This document shows positions 7,957 to 16,287 of a stretch of DNA of 64,000 nt, piece after piece. The stretch is taken from assembly GCA_016871335.1 (NCBI GenBank), contig VFZF01000006.1, positions 114,854 to 178,853 on the forward strand. Direction: 5' to 3'. The notes under the pieces are model-generated. The model had not been told where the DNA came from, did not search any database, and saw only the letters and a list, made by a program, of their open reading frames with translations. The stretch's first letter is position 1. The number at the start of each line of letters is the position of its first letter. This DNA comes from Acidimicrobiia bacterium. Lineage in GTDB: Bacteria > Acidobacteriota > Vicinamibacteria > Vicinamibacterales > SCN-69-37. The translations under genes and the position numbers were made by a program.

Positions 7957-9488
7957 ATCACCCCCAGTCTGGTGAGGATGGCCACCGTCGACACATCAAT
8001 CGGATCAAGGGCCAGGCGCGGAACCACGCCAAACAGAATCAACGTGCCGACGAGGATCACAATCGCCACCCACTCGGTGCCCTGCGCATCAGGCAGGTGC
8101 TGGAAGTGCGGGTCCGTGCTCTTCGGCCCCCAGAAGATCGCCCGAACGACGCGCAGGACGTAGAGGGACGTCAGGAACGCGCCAAACACCGCGGGGAACA
8201 ACCACCACGAATGGGCTGAGGCCCAGGCGCCGAGGAACGTCAGGAACTCGGCGACAAACCCAGCGGTCGCCGGCAATCCGAGTGAGGACAACCCGCCGAT
8301 CGTGAACGCCACGGCGATGCCCGGCATCATCGTCGCGAACCCGCCCATCTTGAAGATCTCGCGCGAGTGCGCCTTTTCGTAGACCAGACCCACAAGCGCG
8401 AAGAACAAGCCGGTCATGACGCCATGCGCGAACATCTGAAAGACCGAGCCGTTGAGGCCATGCTGCGTCAGCGTGGCGGCACCAAGCATCACGACACCCA
8501 TGTGCGACACGGAGGAATACGCGATGACGTACTTCAGATCCTTCTGCGCCATCGCGCTGAGGGCGCCGTAGACGATGTTGATGCAGGCAATCGTCCCGAC
8601 CAGCCACATCCAGTCGTGTGTGCCTTCCGGGAGCAGGCCCATGCCGACACGCACCACGCCATAGGCGCCGAGTTTCATGAGCACGCCGGCATGCAGCATG
8701 GAGACCGCCGTCGGAGCAGACGCGTGACCGTCAGGTGACCAGGTGTGGAAGGGGAAGATCGCGGCGAGGATGCCGAAGCCGATGTAGAACGCCAGGAACA
8801 CCCAGGACTGCAACTGCGGGTCAAACGAGACCTGCTCGAGATTCAACAGTGAGAACGAGGTCGAACCGGCCGCGACGTAGAGCGCCAGCATGCCGACCAG
8901 AATGAACGCCGACCCGAACAGCAGGTACAGCGTCAGCTTCATGGCGGCGTATTCCTTGGTGCCGACACCCGTCTTCCCGAAGGCCCAGCCGAAGACCCCC
9001 TGCGGCCGCACTTCCCCGCTCGATCCCCAGATCCCGATGAGCAGATACATCGGCAACACGGCGATTTCGTAGAACAGGAAGAACACGAACAGGTCCAGCG
9101 AGACGAACACGCCAAAGACGCCCGTCACCAGAATCAGCAACAGCGCGTAGAACTCCTGATCGCGCGTCTTGACGGTCCAGGAGGCGAACACGCCGGCAAA
9201 GATGATGATCGCGGTGAGGACGACCATGACCAGACTCATGCCGTCGAGCGCCAACTGGTAGCTGATCCCCAGGGACGGGACGAGTGCGATGGTTTCGTGG
9301 AACTGGAACCCACCGGCGGCCTGGTCGTAGGCGCCGTAGAGCCAGAACGCCCCCACGGTGGAGACCGTCGCTCCGGCCACGGCCGTCCAGCGCACCAGCA
9401 GCGGCCGCGATCGGCCGAAGGCCATGATGATCAGCGCCGCCACAAACGGCGCCCACGTCACGACGGAAAGCATCGGCAGTCCGTTCAC
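7953..9488 (-). CDS. nuoM: NADH-quinone oxidoreductase subunit M
   Basis: Antiporter-like membrane subunit of complex I, about 511 residues and 14 transmembrane helices. Typical blocks are FLFYEIAVLPMYLLIGIWG (conserved Glu), AAIFPFHTWSPDGHASAPT (His/Lys axis) and YSSVSHMGVVMLGA. The start is taken as GTG at 9488: GGGAGG lies 5 nt upstream and the codon forms a GTGA overlap with the nuoL stop. An internal ATG at 9473 would remove only five residues. It is translationally coupled to nuoL and nuoN. Confidence 0.95.
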   Translation of the reverse strand: MNGLPMLSVVTWAPFVAALIIMAFGRSRPLLVRWTAVAGATVSTVGAFWLYGAYDQAAGGFQFHETIALVPSLGISYQLALDGMSLVMVVLTAIIIFAGVFASWTVKTRDQEFYALLLILVTGVFGVFVSLDLFVFFLFYEIAVLPMYLLIGIWGSSGEVRPQGVFGWAFGKTGVGTKEYAAMKLTLYLLFGSAFILVGMLALYVAAGSTSFSLLNLEQVSFDPQLQSWVFLAFYIGFGILAAIFPFHTWSPDGHASAPTAVSMLHAGVLMKLGAYGVVRVGMGLLPEGTHDWMWLVGTIACINIVYGALSAMAQKDLKYVIAYSSVSHMGVVMLGAATLTQHGLNGSVFQMFAHGVMTGLFFALVGLVYEKAHSREIFKMGGFATMMPGIAVAFTIGGLSSLGLPATAGFVAEFLTFLGAWASAHSWWLFPAVFGAFLTSLYVLRVVRAIFWGPKSTDPHFQHLPDAQGTEWVAIVILVGTLILFGVVPRLALDPIDVSTVAILTRLGVM

Positions 9489-11314
9489 CAGAGGCCTCCC
9501 AGGAACCACACCACCGCCACCACGCCGGCGCCGACGGCCAGCACGTAATCCTGCACGCGCCCGGTCTGCACGCGCCGCAGCTGCTCACCGGCCGACACCG
9601 TCCAGGCGCTCACCACGTTGAGCACCCCGTCCACGATGTAGCGATCAAGCCATCCAAAGATCGCCGCCATCCGCTGCAGGATCTGCCGGTACACCAGCAG
9701 GAAGGCCTCGTCGATCCAGAAACCACGCGCCGCCGCCACGCGGAGCGGCCCCGCCATCGAGGCCAGTGTCTCCGGAGCAATCAGGTGCCGCTGATACGTC
9801 GCCCACGCCAGACCAATGCCGGCCAGCGCGACGCCGGTCGCGGTGGCCGCGAGCCAGGCCGGCGGTTCGAACGGCAGTTCCGGATGTGAGAACGTGAAAT
9901 ACACGCCAATCACCATGGAGGCGATCGCGAGGATCCACAGCGGTCCTGTCATCGACCACGGCGCATCGTGGGCATGGTGCCCCTCGCCCTGATGCCCGGC
10001 ATGCGGCGTCCCGAAGAACGTGAGGAACACGACCCGCATCATGTAGAACGCCGTCAGAAACGCGCCGGCCAGCAGAAGGATAAACGGCACGGTCACACCA
10101 CCGGCCCACACCGCTGCCAGAATCTCCTCCTTCGACAGGAACCCGGCAAACAGCGGCAACCCGGCAAGCGACAACGTGCCAATCACAAACACGACCATCG
10201 TCTGTGGCATCCGCCGCGCCAGCCCACCCATCTGCGTGATGTCATTGGTGTGCACCGCATGGATCACCGCGCCGGCCCCGAGGAACAGCAGCGCCTTGAA
10301 CACGCCATGTGTCAGCAGATGGAAGAAGCCGGCGGCCGCATACCCGGCACCGATCGCGGCCATCATGTATCCCAGCTGCGACACGGTCGAATACGCCAGC
10401 ACCCGTTTGATGTCGTTCTGGGCACACGCCATCATCGCCGCGGCCAGCGCGGTCAGCGCGCCGATCCAGCCGACGATGAGGAGCACGTCGGGTGTCAGGG
10501 CGAAGAGAAATGCGGTACGCGTCAGCAGATACACGCCGGCGGTCACCATGGTGGCCGCATGGATCAGCGCGGAGACCGGCGTCGGGCCCTCCATCGCGTC
10601 CGGCAGCCAGATATGGAGCGGCAACTGGGCGGACTTGCCGGCTGCGCCGAGGTAGAGGCAGAACGTGATGAGCGCGAGCCCGTCCAGTCCGACCATGCCG
10701 GATTCAACGAGCAGGCGCAGTTCCGCAAAGTCGAACGTCCCCGTGTGCCGCCACAGCAGCACGATGCCGATGAGCAGGCCGACGTCGCCGGCCTTCGTCG
10801 TCCAGAAGGCCTTGACGGCCGCACGCGCCGCCGAGTGTTTCTTGAACCAGAAGCCGATGAGCAGGTAGGAACAGAGACCGACCAGCTCCCAGCAGATGAA
10901 CAGCTGCAGGAGGTTCGGCGCCAGCACCAGCCCGATCATCGAAAACGCGAACATCGACTGATAGAGGTAGTAGCGCCCGAGGGCCGCCGGCGGTTCGTCG
11001 CTGAGGTAGCCGAGCGAGTACACCTGGACGAGCAACGCCACCAGCGTCACCAGCAGCAACATGAGGGACGAGTCGTGGTCCGCCAGGACACCGACCGTCG
11101 CCAGGGTGCCCTGGGCGTCCAGCAGCCAGTTCCACTCGGTGAGGATCGGACCAAACGTGGTGACCTGCTGCCAGGTCATGGCCGCAGCCACAAGCGCCGT
11201 CAGTGCACCGGCGATCGAGATGAACGCCGCGGGCCGACCGGTGCGGCGCACGGGCGCGACCAGTCCGAGGATCAGGATCGCCGCCAGCGGAGCGAGAAGT
11301 GGAATGAGACTCAT
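9485..11314 (-). CDS. nuoL: NADH-quinone oxidoreductase subunit L
   Basis: The largest antiporter-like subunit of complex I (609 residues), with the long C-terminal lateral helix that spans the membrane arm. Seen: FAFSMIGLVLAPNLLQLFICWELVGLCSYLLIGFW (positions 10840-10944; conserved Glu), LPLHIWLPDAMEGPTPVSAL and YSTVSQLGYMMAAIG. The C-terminal region after FLGGLW is short. ATG at 11314 is selected because it makes an ATGA overlap with nuoK; a TTG 12 nt upstream is less likely. Its gene order K-L-M matches standard nuo operons. Confidence 0.95.
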   Translation of the reverse strand: MSLIPLLAPLAAILILGLVAPVRRTGRPAAFISIAGALTALVAAAMTWQQVTTFGPILTEWNWLLDAQGTLATVGVLADHDSSLMLLLVTLVALLVQVYSLGYLSDEPPAALGRYYLYQSMFAFSMIGLVLAPNLLQLFICWELVGLCSYLLIGFWFKKHSAARAAVKAFWTTKAGDVGLLIGIVLLWRHTGTFDFAELRLLVESGMVGLDGLALITFCLYLGAAGKSAQLPLHIWLPDAMEGPTPVSALIHAATMVTAGVYLLTRTAFLFALTPDVLLIVGWIGALTALAAAMMACAQNDIKRVLAYSTVSQLGYMMAAIGAGYAAAGFFHLLTHGVFKALLFLGAGAVIHAVHTNDITQMGGLARRMPQTMVVFVIGTLSLAGLPLFAGFLSKEEILAAVWAGGVTVPFILLLAGAFLTAFYMMRVVFLTFFGTPHAGHQGEGHHAHDAPWSMTGPLWILAIASMVIGVYFTFSHPELPFEPPAWLAATATGVALAGIGLAWATYQRHLIAPETLASMAGPLRVAAARGFWIDEAFLLVYRQILQRMAAIFGWLDRYIVDGVLNVVSAWTVSAGEQLRRVQTGRVQDYVLAVGAGVVAVVWFLGGLW

Positions 11315-11610
11315 CCCTTCAACCAATCCACCTGGTCCGCCATCGCGGTACGCCGCATGCGGAACAACAGGATGACAATCGCGAGCCCGAGCGCCACTTC
11401 AGCGACCGTGATACAGATGGCAAAGATCGTCAGGACCATGCCGGTCACTTCGCCGTGGAACCGGCTGAAGGCGACGAGGTTGATATTGACGGCGTTGAGC
11501 ATGAGTTCGATGCCCAACAGAATCCCGACCGTGTTGCGGCGTGTCATCACGCCGAACAACCCGATACAGAAGACCGCCGCTGCCAGGATGAGCCAGGCTG
11601 AAAGTCCCAT
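11311..11610 (-). CDS. nuoK: NADH-quinone oxidoreductase subunit K
   Basis: A 99-residue, three-helix subunit homologous to MrpC that helps form the proton path beside NuoJ and NuoL. The two conserved membrane Glu residues are visible in TVGILLGIELMLNAVNIN and ITVAEVALGLAIVILLF. The length is exactly that of the family. The stop overlaps the nuoL start by four bases, and nuoJ ends two bases upstream of its ATG. Confidence 0.97.
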   Translation of the reverse strand: MGLSAWLILAAAVFCIGLFGVMTRRNTVGILLGIELMLNAVNINLVAFSRFHGEVTGMVLTIFAICITVAEVALGLAIVILLFRMRRTAMADQVDWLKG

Positions 11611-11612
11611 GG

Positions 11613-12107
11613 TCAGTCCTCCGGTCTCGCAAAGTAGCTGGCCGACAGCAGGGACACCAGCAGAATCACCGCCAGCAGTTCAAACGGCAGGACGTAGCGC
11701 GTCATCAGTTCGCGGCCGATCAGATGCGTCGGATCCGCCTCGAACGGAATCCGCACCGCCGGCACCGGTGTGCGCATGAGGGTGTTCACGAGCAACATCA
11801 ACAACACACCGGCCACCGTCGCGCCACCCACCAGCCCCCGGCTGGTATGTGACAACGTCTCCCCCACCAGGCGCTCCGTGACCACGATGGCGAACACCAC
11901 GACGGTCACGACGCCGCCCGCGTAGAGCAGAATCTGCACGCCGGCCAGGAACTCGGCCTGCAGCATCAGGAAGACACCGGCGGTTCCCGTCAGCGCCAGG
12001 GCCAGCCACAGCACCGAATGGAATAGGTTCTTCGTCAGCACGACTGCGAGCGCCGACCCCACCAGCAGGACGGCGAGGATCCAGAAGCCGATGACCTCGA
12101 GTGTCAT
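11613..12107 (-). CDS. nuoJ: NADH-quinone oxidoreductase subunit J
   Basis: A 164-residue membrane subunit with five hydrophobic segments. The family block LQAEFLAGVQILLYAGGVVTVVVFAIV (12 kb region, 11883-11963) contains the conserved Gly/Tyr pi-bulge helix important for coupling quinone reduction to pumping. ATG at 12107 overlaps the nuoI stop (ATGA). It lies between nuoI and nuoK as in canonical operons. Confidence 0.95.
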   Translation of the reverse strand: MTLEVIGFWILAVLLVGSALAVVLTKNLFHSVLWLALALTGTAGVFLMLQAEFLAGVQILLYAGGVVTVVVFAIVVTERLVGETLSHTSRGLVGGATVAGVLLMLLVNTLMRTPVPAVRIPFEADPTHLIGRELMTRYVLPFELLAVILLVSLLSASYFARPED

Positions 12108-12655
12108 GCCTCCCCTCCCGCCTTCTCGGCCGCCGGCTTCTCGGCGGCGACCTTCTTGGGCGGCGCCTGCATGTCACGGAGCCGGTTGCCCGTCGCCCAC
12201 GAGGCGTCAAACGTCTCACCGATGGCGTGCAACCGGTCCTTGTCGAGCAGCAACTCACGCCGGTCGGTGGTCGCCATGTCGAACGACTTCATCATCACGA
12301 TGGCATCCGTCGGACACACCTGCACACACAACTCGCAGAACTCGCAGGCGTAGAGCTCAAGCGAAAACGTCTTCGCATAGTTCCGCTTTTCGCTCTTGAG
12401 CATCTCGACCTTGATGACGGCCGGCGGACACACAAACTCGCACAGGCGGCAGCCGATGCAGTTCTCCTCCCCCGTCTCCCTGTCGTAGGTGAGCGCGAGC
12501 AGTCCCCGGTAGCGATCCGGATACGTCCGGGGTTTGTCCGGGTAATGCACGGTGACCGGTTTCCGCAGGAAGTTGCGGCCCGAGATCCGCATGGCGCGGA
12601 ACACGGAGGTCGCCACGTCCCACGTCTCCTGAAGAATGCCTCGCGACTTAGCCAC
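12104..12655 (-). CDS. nuoI: NADH-quinone oxidoreductase subunit I (2x[4Fe-4S])
   Basis: Ferredoxin-like subunit carrying clusters N6a and N6b that relays electrons toward NuoB. Both motifs are complete: CIGCRLCEFVCPP and CEFCELCVQVCPTDA. The start is GTG at 12655, overlapping the nuoH stop by 8 nt. The 183-residue product has a C-terminal Ala/Lys/Glu-rich tail (PPKKVAAEKPAAEKAGGEA) beyond the conserved domain; it is low-complexity and probably disordered. In an EFG-less complex this subunit would be the natural docking point for an alternative electron donor, although that is inference. Confidence 0.97.
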   Translation of the reverse strand: MAKSRGILQETWDVATSVFRAMRISGRNFLRKPVTVHYPDKPRTYPDRYRGLLALTYDRETGEENCIGCRLCEFVCPPAVIKVEMLKSEKRNYAKTFSLELYACEFCELCVQVCPTDAIVMMKSFDMATTDRRELLLDKDRLHAIGETFDASWATGNRLRDMQAPPKKVAAEKPAAEKAGGEA

Positions 12656-13637
12656 CGGTGCTGCTCCTGATGACGACGGTGATGGCGGTGGCGATGACCA
12701 GCACCAGCGACACCGGCCACAACAACTTCCAGGAAATCTGCAGAATCTGATCCACGCGGATACGGATGAAACTCCATCGAATCCACGTGATGAGCAGGAA
12801 GATCAGCAGCGCTTTCAGAATGAACCAGACCGGCCCGAGCCACTCCGGCCCCGGCCCCGCCCACGCGCCCAGGAAGAGGAGCGCGCCGAGGAAGGAGGTG
12901 CCCAGTACGTGGGCGTATTCCCCGAGCTGAATCAACGCGAACTTCATGCCGGAGTATTCGACCCGGAACCCGGCGACGAGTTCCGATTCCGCTTCAAGAA
13001 TGTCGAACGGCACGCGATTCTCCGCGGCCACGCTCGCGATGATGTACGCGATGAAGCCCAACTGCCCGAGCACGGGATAGGCGATGAACCAGAGGGCGTC
13101 CTGCGCCGCGGCAATCTCGCCGAGCTTGAGCGAGCCGGCAAGGATGACCGGCACCAGCGCCGCCATCAGGAACGGCAGGTCATACGAGATGATCTGGTTC
13201 ACCGCGCGCATCGCCGACAACAGCGCGTATTTGTTGTTGGAACTCCAGCCGGCCATGAACAGGCCGACGACCTCCATCGACGACACGGCCAGGAAGAACA
13301 GGATACCGATGTTCAGGTCGGCGACGCCCAGGCCCGGCGCAAACGGGATGGTCGCAAAAATCAGGATGCACGGAATCAGGAAGACGACCGGCGCAATGCT
13401 GAAGACCCGTCGATCCGCGTTGCGCGGAACGACGTCTTCCTTCATCATCAGTTTCACGGCGTCGGCAATCGGCTGCAGCAGGCCGTGCGGGCCGACCCGA
13501 TACGGGCCGATGCGCGACTGCATGCGCGCGGCGAACTTCCGTTCGAGCAGCGTCACGTAGGTGACCAGACCGATGACGCCCAACAGGACGCTCACGCCTG
13601 CCACGGCCCCGAGGGCGGCATCTGGCCAACCGGTCAT
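12648..13637 (-). CDS. nuoH: NADH-quinone oxidoreductase subunit H
   Basis: A 329-residue, eight-helix subunit that forms much of the quinone-binding chamber with NuoB and NuoD. Seen: LLERKFAARMQSRIGPYRVG, LQPIADAVKLMMKED, the acidic loop AENRVPFDILEAESELVAGF and the C-terminal IRWSFIRIRVDQ. ATG at 13637 follows a strong GGAGGTGG ribosome-binding sequence and overlaps the nuoD stop (ATGA). Direct coupling of nuoD to nuoH shows that nuoE, nuoF and nuoG are absent from their usual place. Confidence 0.96.
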   Translation of the reverse strand: MTGWPDAALGAVAGVSVLLGVIGLVTYVTLLERKFAARMQSRIGPYRVGPHGLLQPIADAVKLMMKEDVVPRNADRRVFSIAPVVFLIPCILIFATIPFAPGLGVADLNIGILFFLAVSSMEVVGLFMAGWSSNNKYALLSAMRAVNQIISYDLPFLMAALVPVILAGSLKLGEIAAAQDALWFIAYPVLGQLGFIAYIIASVAAENRVPFDILEAESELVAGFRVEYSGMKFALIQLGEYAHVLGTSFLGALLFLGAWAGPGPEWLGPVWFILKALLIFLLITWIRWSFIRIRVDQILQISWKLLWPVSLVLVIATAITVVIRSSTGG

Positions 13638-14800
13638 CGGTCCACCTCCCCGAACACCGGGTCCACCGACCCCATGATTGCCACGACGTCGGCCACGGAA
13701 TGGCCGGGAATAATGAACGGCAACACGGCCAGGTTCGAGAACGACGCGCCGCGCCACTTCATACGGTAGGGTTTCGGTCCGCCATCCGCGATGAGATAGC
13801 ACCCCACTTCCCCGCGCGGCCCTTCGACGCGTGTATACGTTTCACCCTTCGGGACACGCACCTGCGCGACGGCCTTGACGCCGGGCCTCGACGAGATCGG
13901 TCCTTCGGGCAGGCCGTCCAGAATCTGGCGCACGATGCGAATCGATTCACGGAACTCGACCATCCGGACCCGGTACCGCGCAAGACAGTCGCCATCGGTT
14001 TCGACCGGAACCTTGAACTGGAAGTCCTGATAGGACGAATACGGCGCATCGCGGCGCAGGTCGAAGTCCACGCCCGAGGCGCGCAGCAGCGGACCACTGA
14101 TCCCGACCTCCTCGGCAAGCTGGCGCGAAATCACGCCGACGCCCTTGGTGCGCATCAGGAAGAACGTGTTGTCCTCGAGCATCGCTTCGTACTCGAGCAG
14201 GCGCGCCTCAATCAGGTCGATTGTCTGGCGGCAGTCTGCCGCGAAGCCTTCCGGCATGTCGTACCGCACGCCGCCGACCTGATGGAAGCCATACAACAGC
14301 CGCGCGCCAGTCAGCTTCTCGAACAGATCCAGCACCAGTTCACGTTCGCGGATGCAGTACAGAAAAATCGTCGCGCCGCCCCCAAGCGCCCCGCCCATGT
14401 CCATGCACCAGGTACCCAGCCACAGACAATGCGACGCCACGCGCTGCAGTTCGGCGACCAGCACGCGCAGGTGCTCAGCGCGTTTGGGCACCTCGATCTT
14501 TGCGATGCGTTCCGCGGCCATGACGTAGGCGAGTTCGCTGGTCATCGCCGCGACGTAGTCGGTCTTCGAGGCAATCGACGGATACTGCACGTACGCCAGT
14601 GTCTCGGCGAGTTTTTCGTGGCAGCGGTGCAGATAACCGATGACCGCGTCGACCCCGACGACCGTTTCGCCTTCCAGCGTGAGAATCGCGCGGAAGACAC
14701 CATGGGCCGACGGGTGCTGCGGCCCCATGTTCATGGTCAACCGCTCGGCGCCGGCGTAGTCCAGTTCCGTCGTGACGCGTGGAGTGAGGTCAGTTGCCAT
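13634..14800 (-). CDS. nuoD: NADH-quinone oxidoreductase subunit D (49 kDa)
   Basis: Quinone-site subunit related to [NiFe]-hydrogenase large subunits. The 388-residue protein contains NMGPQHPSAHGVFR (quinone-site His loop), IGYLHRCHEKLAET, YVAAMTSELAYVMAAERI, and ends GSVDPVFGEVDR, the conserved C-terminus. It is a separate gene and not fused to nuoC. ATG at 14800 lies 7 nt after the nuoC stop. All hallmark residues seem intact, so the complex should have a functional quinone site. Confidence 0.97.
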   Translation of the reverse strand: MATDLTPRVTTELDYAGAERLTMNMGPQHPSAHGVFRAILTLEGETVVGVDAVIGYLHRCHEKLAETLAYVQYPSIASKTDYVAAMTSELAYVMAAERIAKIEVPKRAEHLRVLVAELQRVASHCLWLGTWCMDMGGALGGGATIFLYCIRERELVLDLFEKLTGARLLYGFHQVGGVRYDMPEGFAADCRQTIDLIEARLLEYEAMLEDNTFFLMRTKGVGVISRQLAEEVGISGPLLRASGVDFDLRRDAPYSSYQDFQFKVPVETDGDCLARYRVRMVEFRESIRIVRQILDGLPEGPISSRPGVKAVAQVRVPKGETYTRVEGPRGEVGCYLIADGGPKPYRMKWRGASFSNLAVLPFIIPGHSVADVVAIMGSVDPVFGEVDR

Positions 14801-14807
14801 GCGCGTC

Positions 14808-15263
14808 TCAGCGATACGGGGGGTACGGCGTGTCCACGTCGTACAACTTCAACAAGGGGTACCCGACCCAGTCGTCGGGCAACAAAATACGTCGCAGATC
14901 CGGATGGCCCTCAAACGAGATGCCGAACATGTCGAAGCACTCACGCTCCATCCAGTTTGCCCCGCGGTAGACCTCCGCCAGTGACGGACACGTGGTCCCC
15001 CCCGCGCCAAGGCGGGTCTTGAGCACCACCGACAGCCGGGCATCCGTGTTGTCGATCCAGGCCACCACCTCGAGTCCCTCCTCCTTCCAATCCACTGCGG
15101 ACAGGAACGAGAAGAACCCGAACCCCATCTCATCCTTCAGCCTCGTGGCGATGGTCGCCCACTGCGCCGCCGGTACTGTCACAGTCAGGGGCGAATCGCC
15201 CTCGGCGATCGTGACGCCGTCGAGGGTGGCCAGGCGGCTGCGGACGTCGGCGGCCGTGAGCAT
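14808..15263 (-). CDS. nuoC: NADH-quinone oxidoreductase subunit C (30 kDa)
   Basis: Structural subunit of the peripheral connecting arm. The 151-residue length is near the short bacterial form. The signature [31 protein letters not shown] spans 14869-14961. It ends DTPYPPYR. Its ATG immediately follows the nuoB TAG with no spacer, implying coupled translation. No fusion to nuoD is present. Confidence 0.95.
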   Translation of the reverse strand: MLTAADVRSRLATLDGVTIAEGDSPLTVTVPAAQWATIATRLKDEMGFGFFSFLSAVDWKEEGLEVVAWIDNTDARLSVVLKTRLGAGGTTCPSLAEVYRGANWMERECFDMFGISFEGHPDLRRILLPDDWVGYPLLKLYDVDTPYPPYR

Positions 15264-15902
15264 CTAGTCCACCTTCTCCGTCGGCGGTGCCTTCTTGCCG
15301 GTCTTGTGAAAATGGGCGATCTGATCCTGCAGCAACAGCAGGCCATTCAGCAGCGATTCCGGCGGCGGAGGGCACCCCGGCACGTACACGTCGATCGGAA
15401 TGACCCGGTCCACGCCTTTGACGACGTGATACCCATGGCGGAAGGGGCCGCCCGAGTTGGAGCAGGATCCCATCGACACCGCCCACTTCGGATCGGGCAT
15501 CTGGTCGTAGATCCGGAGCAGCATCGGCGCCATCTTGATGGTGACCGTGCCGGAGATGATCATCAGGTCCGCATGGCGGGGTGAGGCCCAGGGCACCATC
15601 CCCAGGCGTTCCACGTCGAACCGCGACGCAAACGTGGCCATCATTTCGATCGCGCAACACGCCAGCCCAAACGTCACGGGCCACACGGAGGATTTCCGGG
15701 CCCAGTTCAAAAAGTTGTCCGTCACCGTCGTCAGGACAAATCCGCCGGGAAACTGATGCAGGCCTTCGGTCAGCGTCTCAAAGGTCTCGGAGTGTTTGTC
15801 TCCGGTCTGACGCTGTTTGTGGAGTTCGTTCCACTCCTGAAGGTCCTTGAACTCCTTCCAGATCGGAGCCGGCACGACGGGAACCGGGCGCTTTATTTCC
15901 AC
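15264..15902 (-). CDS. nuoB: NADH-quinone oxidoreductase subunit B (N2 cluster)
   Basis: Carries the terminal [4Fe-4S] cluster N2 that reduces quinone. The ligand set is present: tandem Cys in [15 protein letters not shown], Cys in [12 protein letters not shown] and Cys in [10 protein letters not shown]. The usual SPRQADLMI segment reads SPRHADLMI, a Gln-to-His change next to the cluster. The N-terminal extension of about 70 residues ([17 protein letters not shown]) is longer than the E. coli form. The GTG start at 15902 has AAGGGA 7 nt upstream and overlaps nuoA by 10 nt. Confidence 0.96.
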   Translation of the reverse strand: MEIKRPVPVVPAPIWKEFKDLQEWNELHKQRQTGDKHSETFETLTEGLHQFPGGFVLTTVTDNFLNWARKSSVWPVTFGLACCAIEMMATFASRFDVERLGMVPWASPRHADLMIISGTVTIKMAPMLLRIYDQMPDPKWAVSMGSCSNSGGPFRHGYHVVKGVDRVIPIDVYVPGCPPPPESLLNGLLLLQDQIAHFHKTGKKAPPTEKVD

Positions 15903-16246
15903 TCGAGAATCCCTTCGCGATACGCGTACACCCAGCCGAGCATCAGGACAGCCAGAAAGCCCCCCATGACATACAGCGCACGGGGGCCCAGTTCACGGAG
16001 CACCAGCGTCCACGGGAACATGAACACCGCCAGGGCGTCGAACACGATGAACACCAGCGCGACCAGATAAAAACCGACCGGAAATTGCACCCACGCGGTG
16101 CCGATGGGTTCGGCGCCGCATTCGTAGTTGTCGGATTTTGCTGTGTAGGGTCGACTGGGCCGCAGCAGCGTCGCGGTCAACAGGGAGACCACCGCAAAGC
16201 CGGCGATGAGCGCGAAAAAAATCACGACGGACAAGTAACCGGTCAC
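15893..16246 (-). CDS. nuoA: NADH-quinone oxidoreductase subunit A
   Basis: A 117-residue, three-helix membrane subunit and first gene of the nuo operon. The family loop [30 protein letters not shown] spans 16028-16126, with the conserved Cys exposed near the quinone site and the Asp/Glu in the next helix. The start is GTG at 16246, with a candidate -10 box about 30 nt upstream. The whole A-B-C-D-H-I-J-K-L-M-N set runs without gaps. Confidence 0.95.
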   Translation of the reverse strand: MTGYLSVVIFFALIAGFAVVSLLTATLLRPSRPYTAKSDNYECGAEPIGTAWVQFPVGFYLVALVFIVFDALAVFMFPWTLVLRELGPRALYVMGGFLAVLMLGWVYAYREGILEWK

Positions 16247-16277
16247 CGGAACTCACGTCCTTCCCGAAATCGCGGCG

Positions 16278-16283
16278 AGTATA
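16278..16283 (-). promoter_or_regulatory. Candidate -10 box for the nuo operon
   Basis: TATACT on the minus strand, 31 nt before the nuoA start codon, which would give a leader of about 25 nt. The matching -35 (TTCAGC, 16-nt spacer, inside the end of the DUF2207 gene) is weak. Assigned by position and the good -10 only. Confidence 0.35.
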
Positions 16284-16287
16284 TCAC

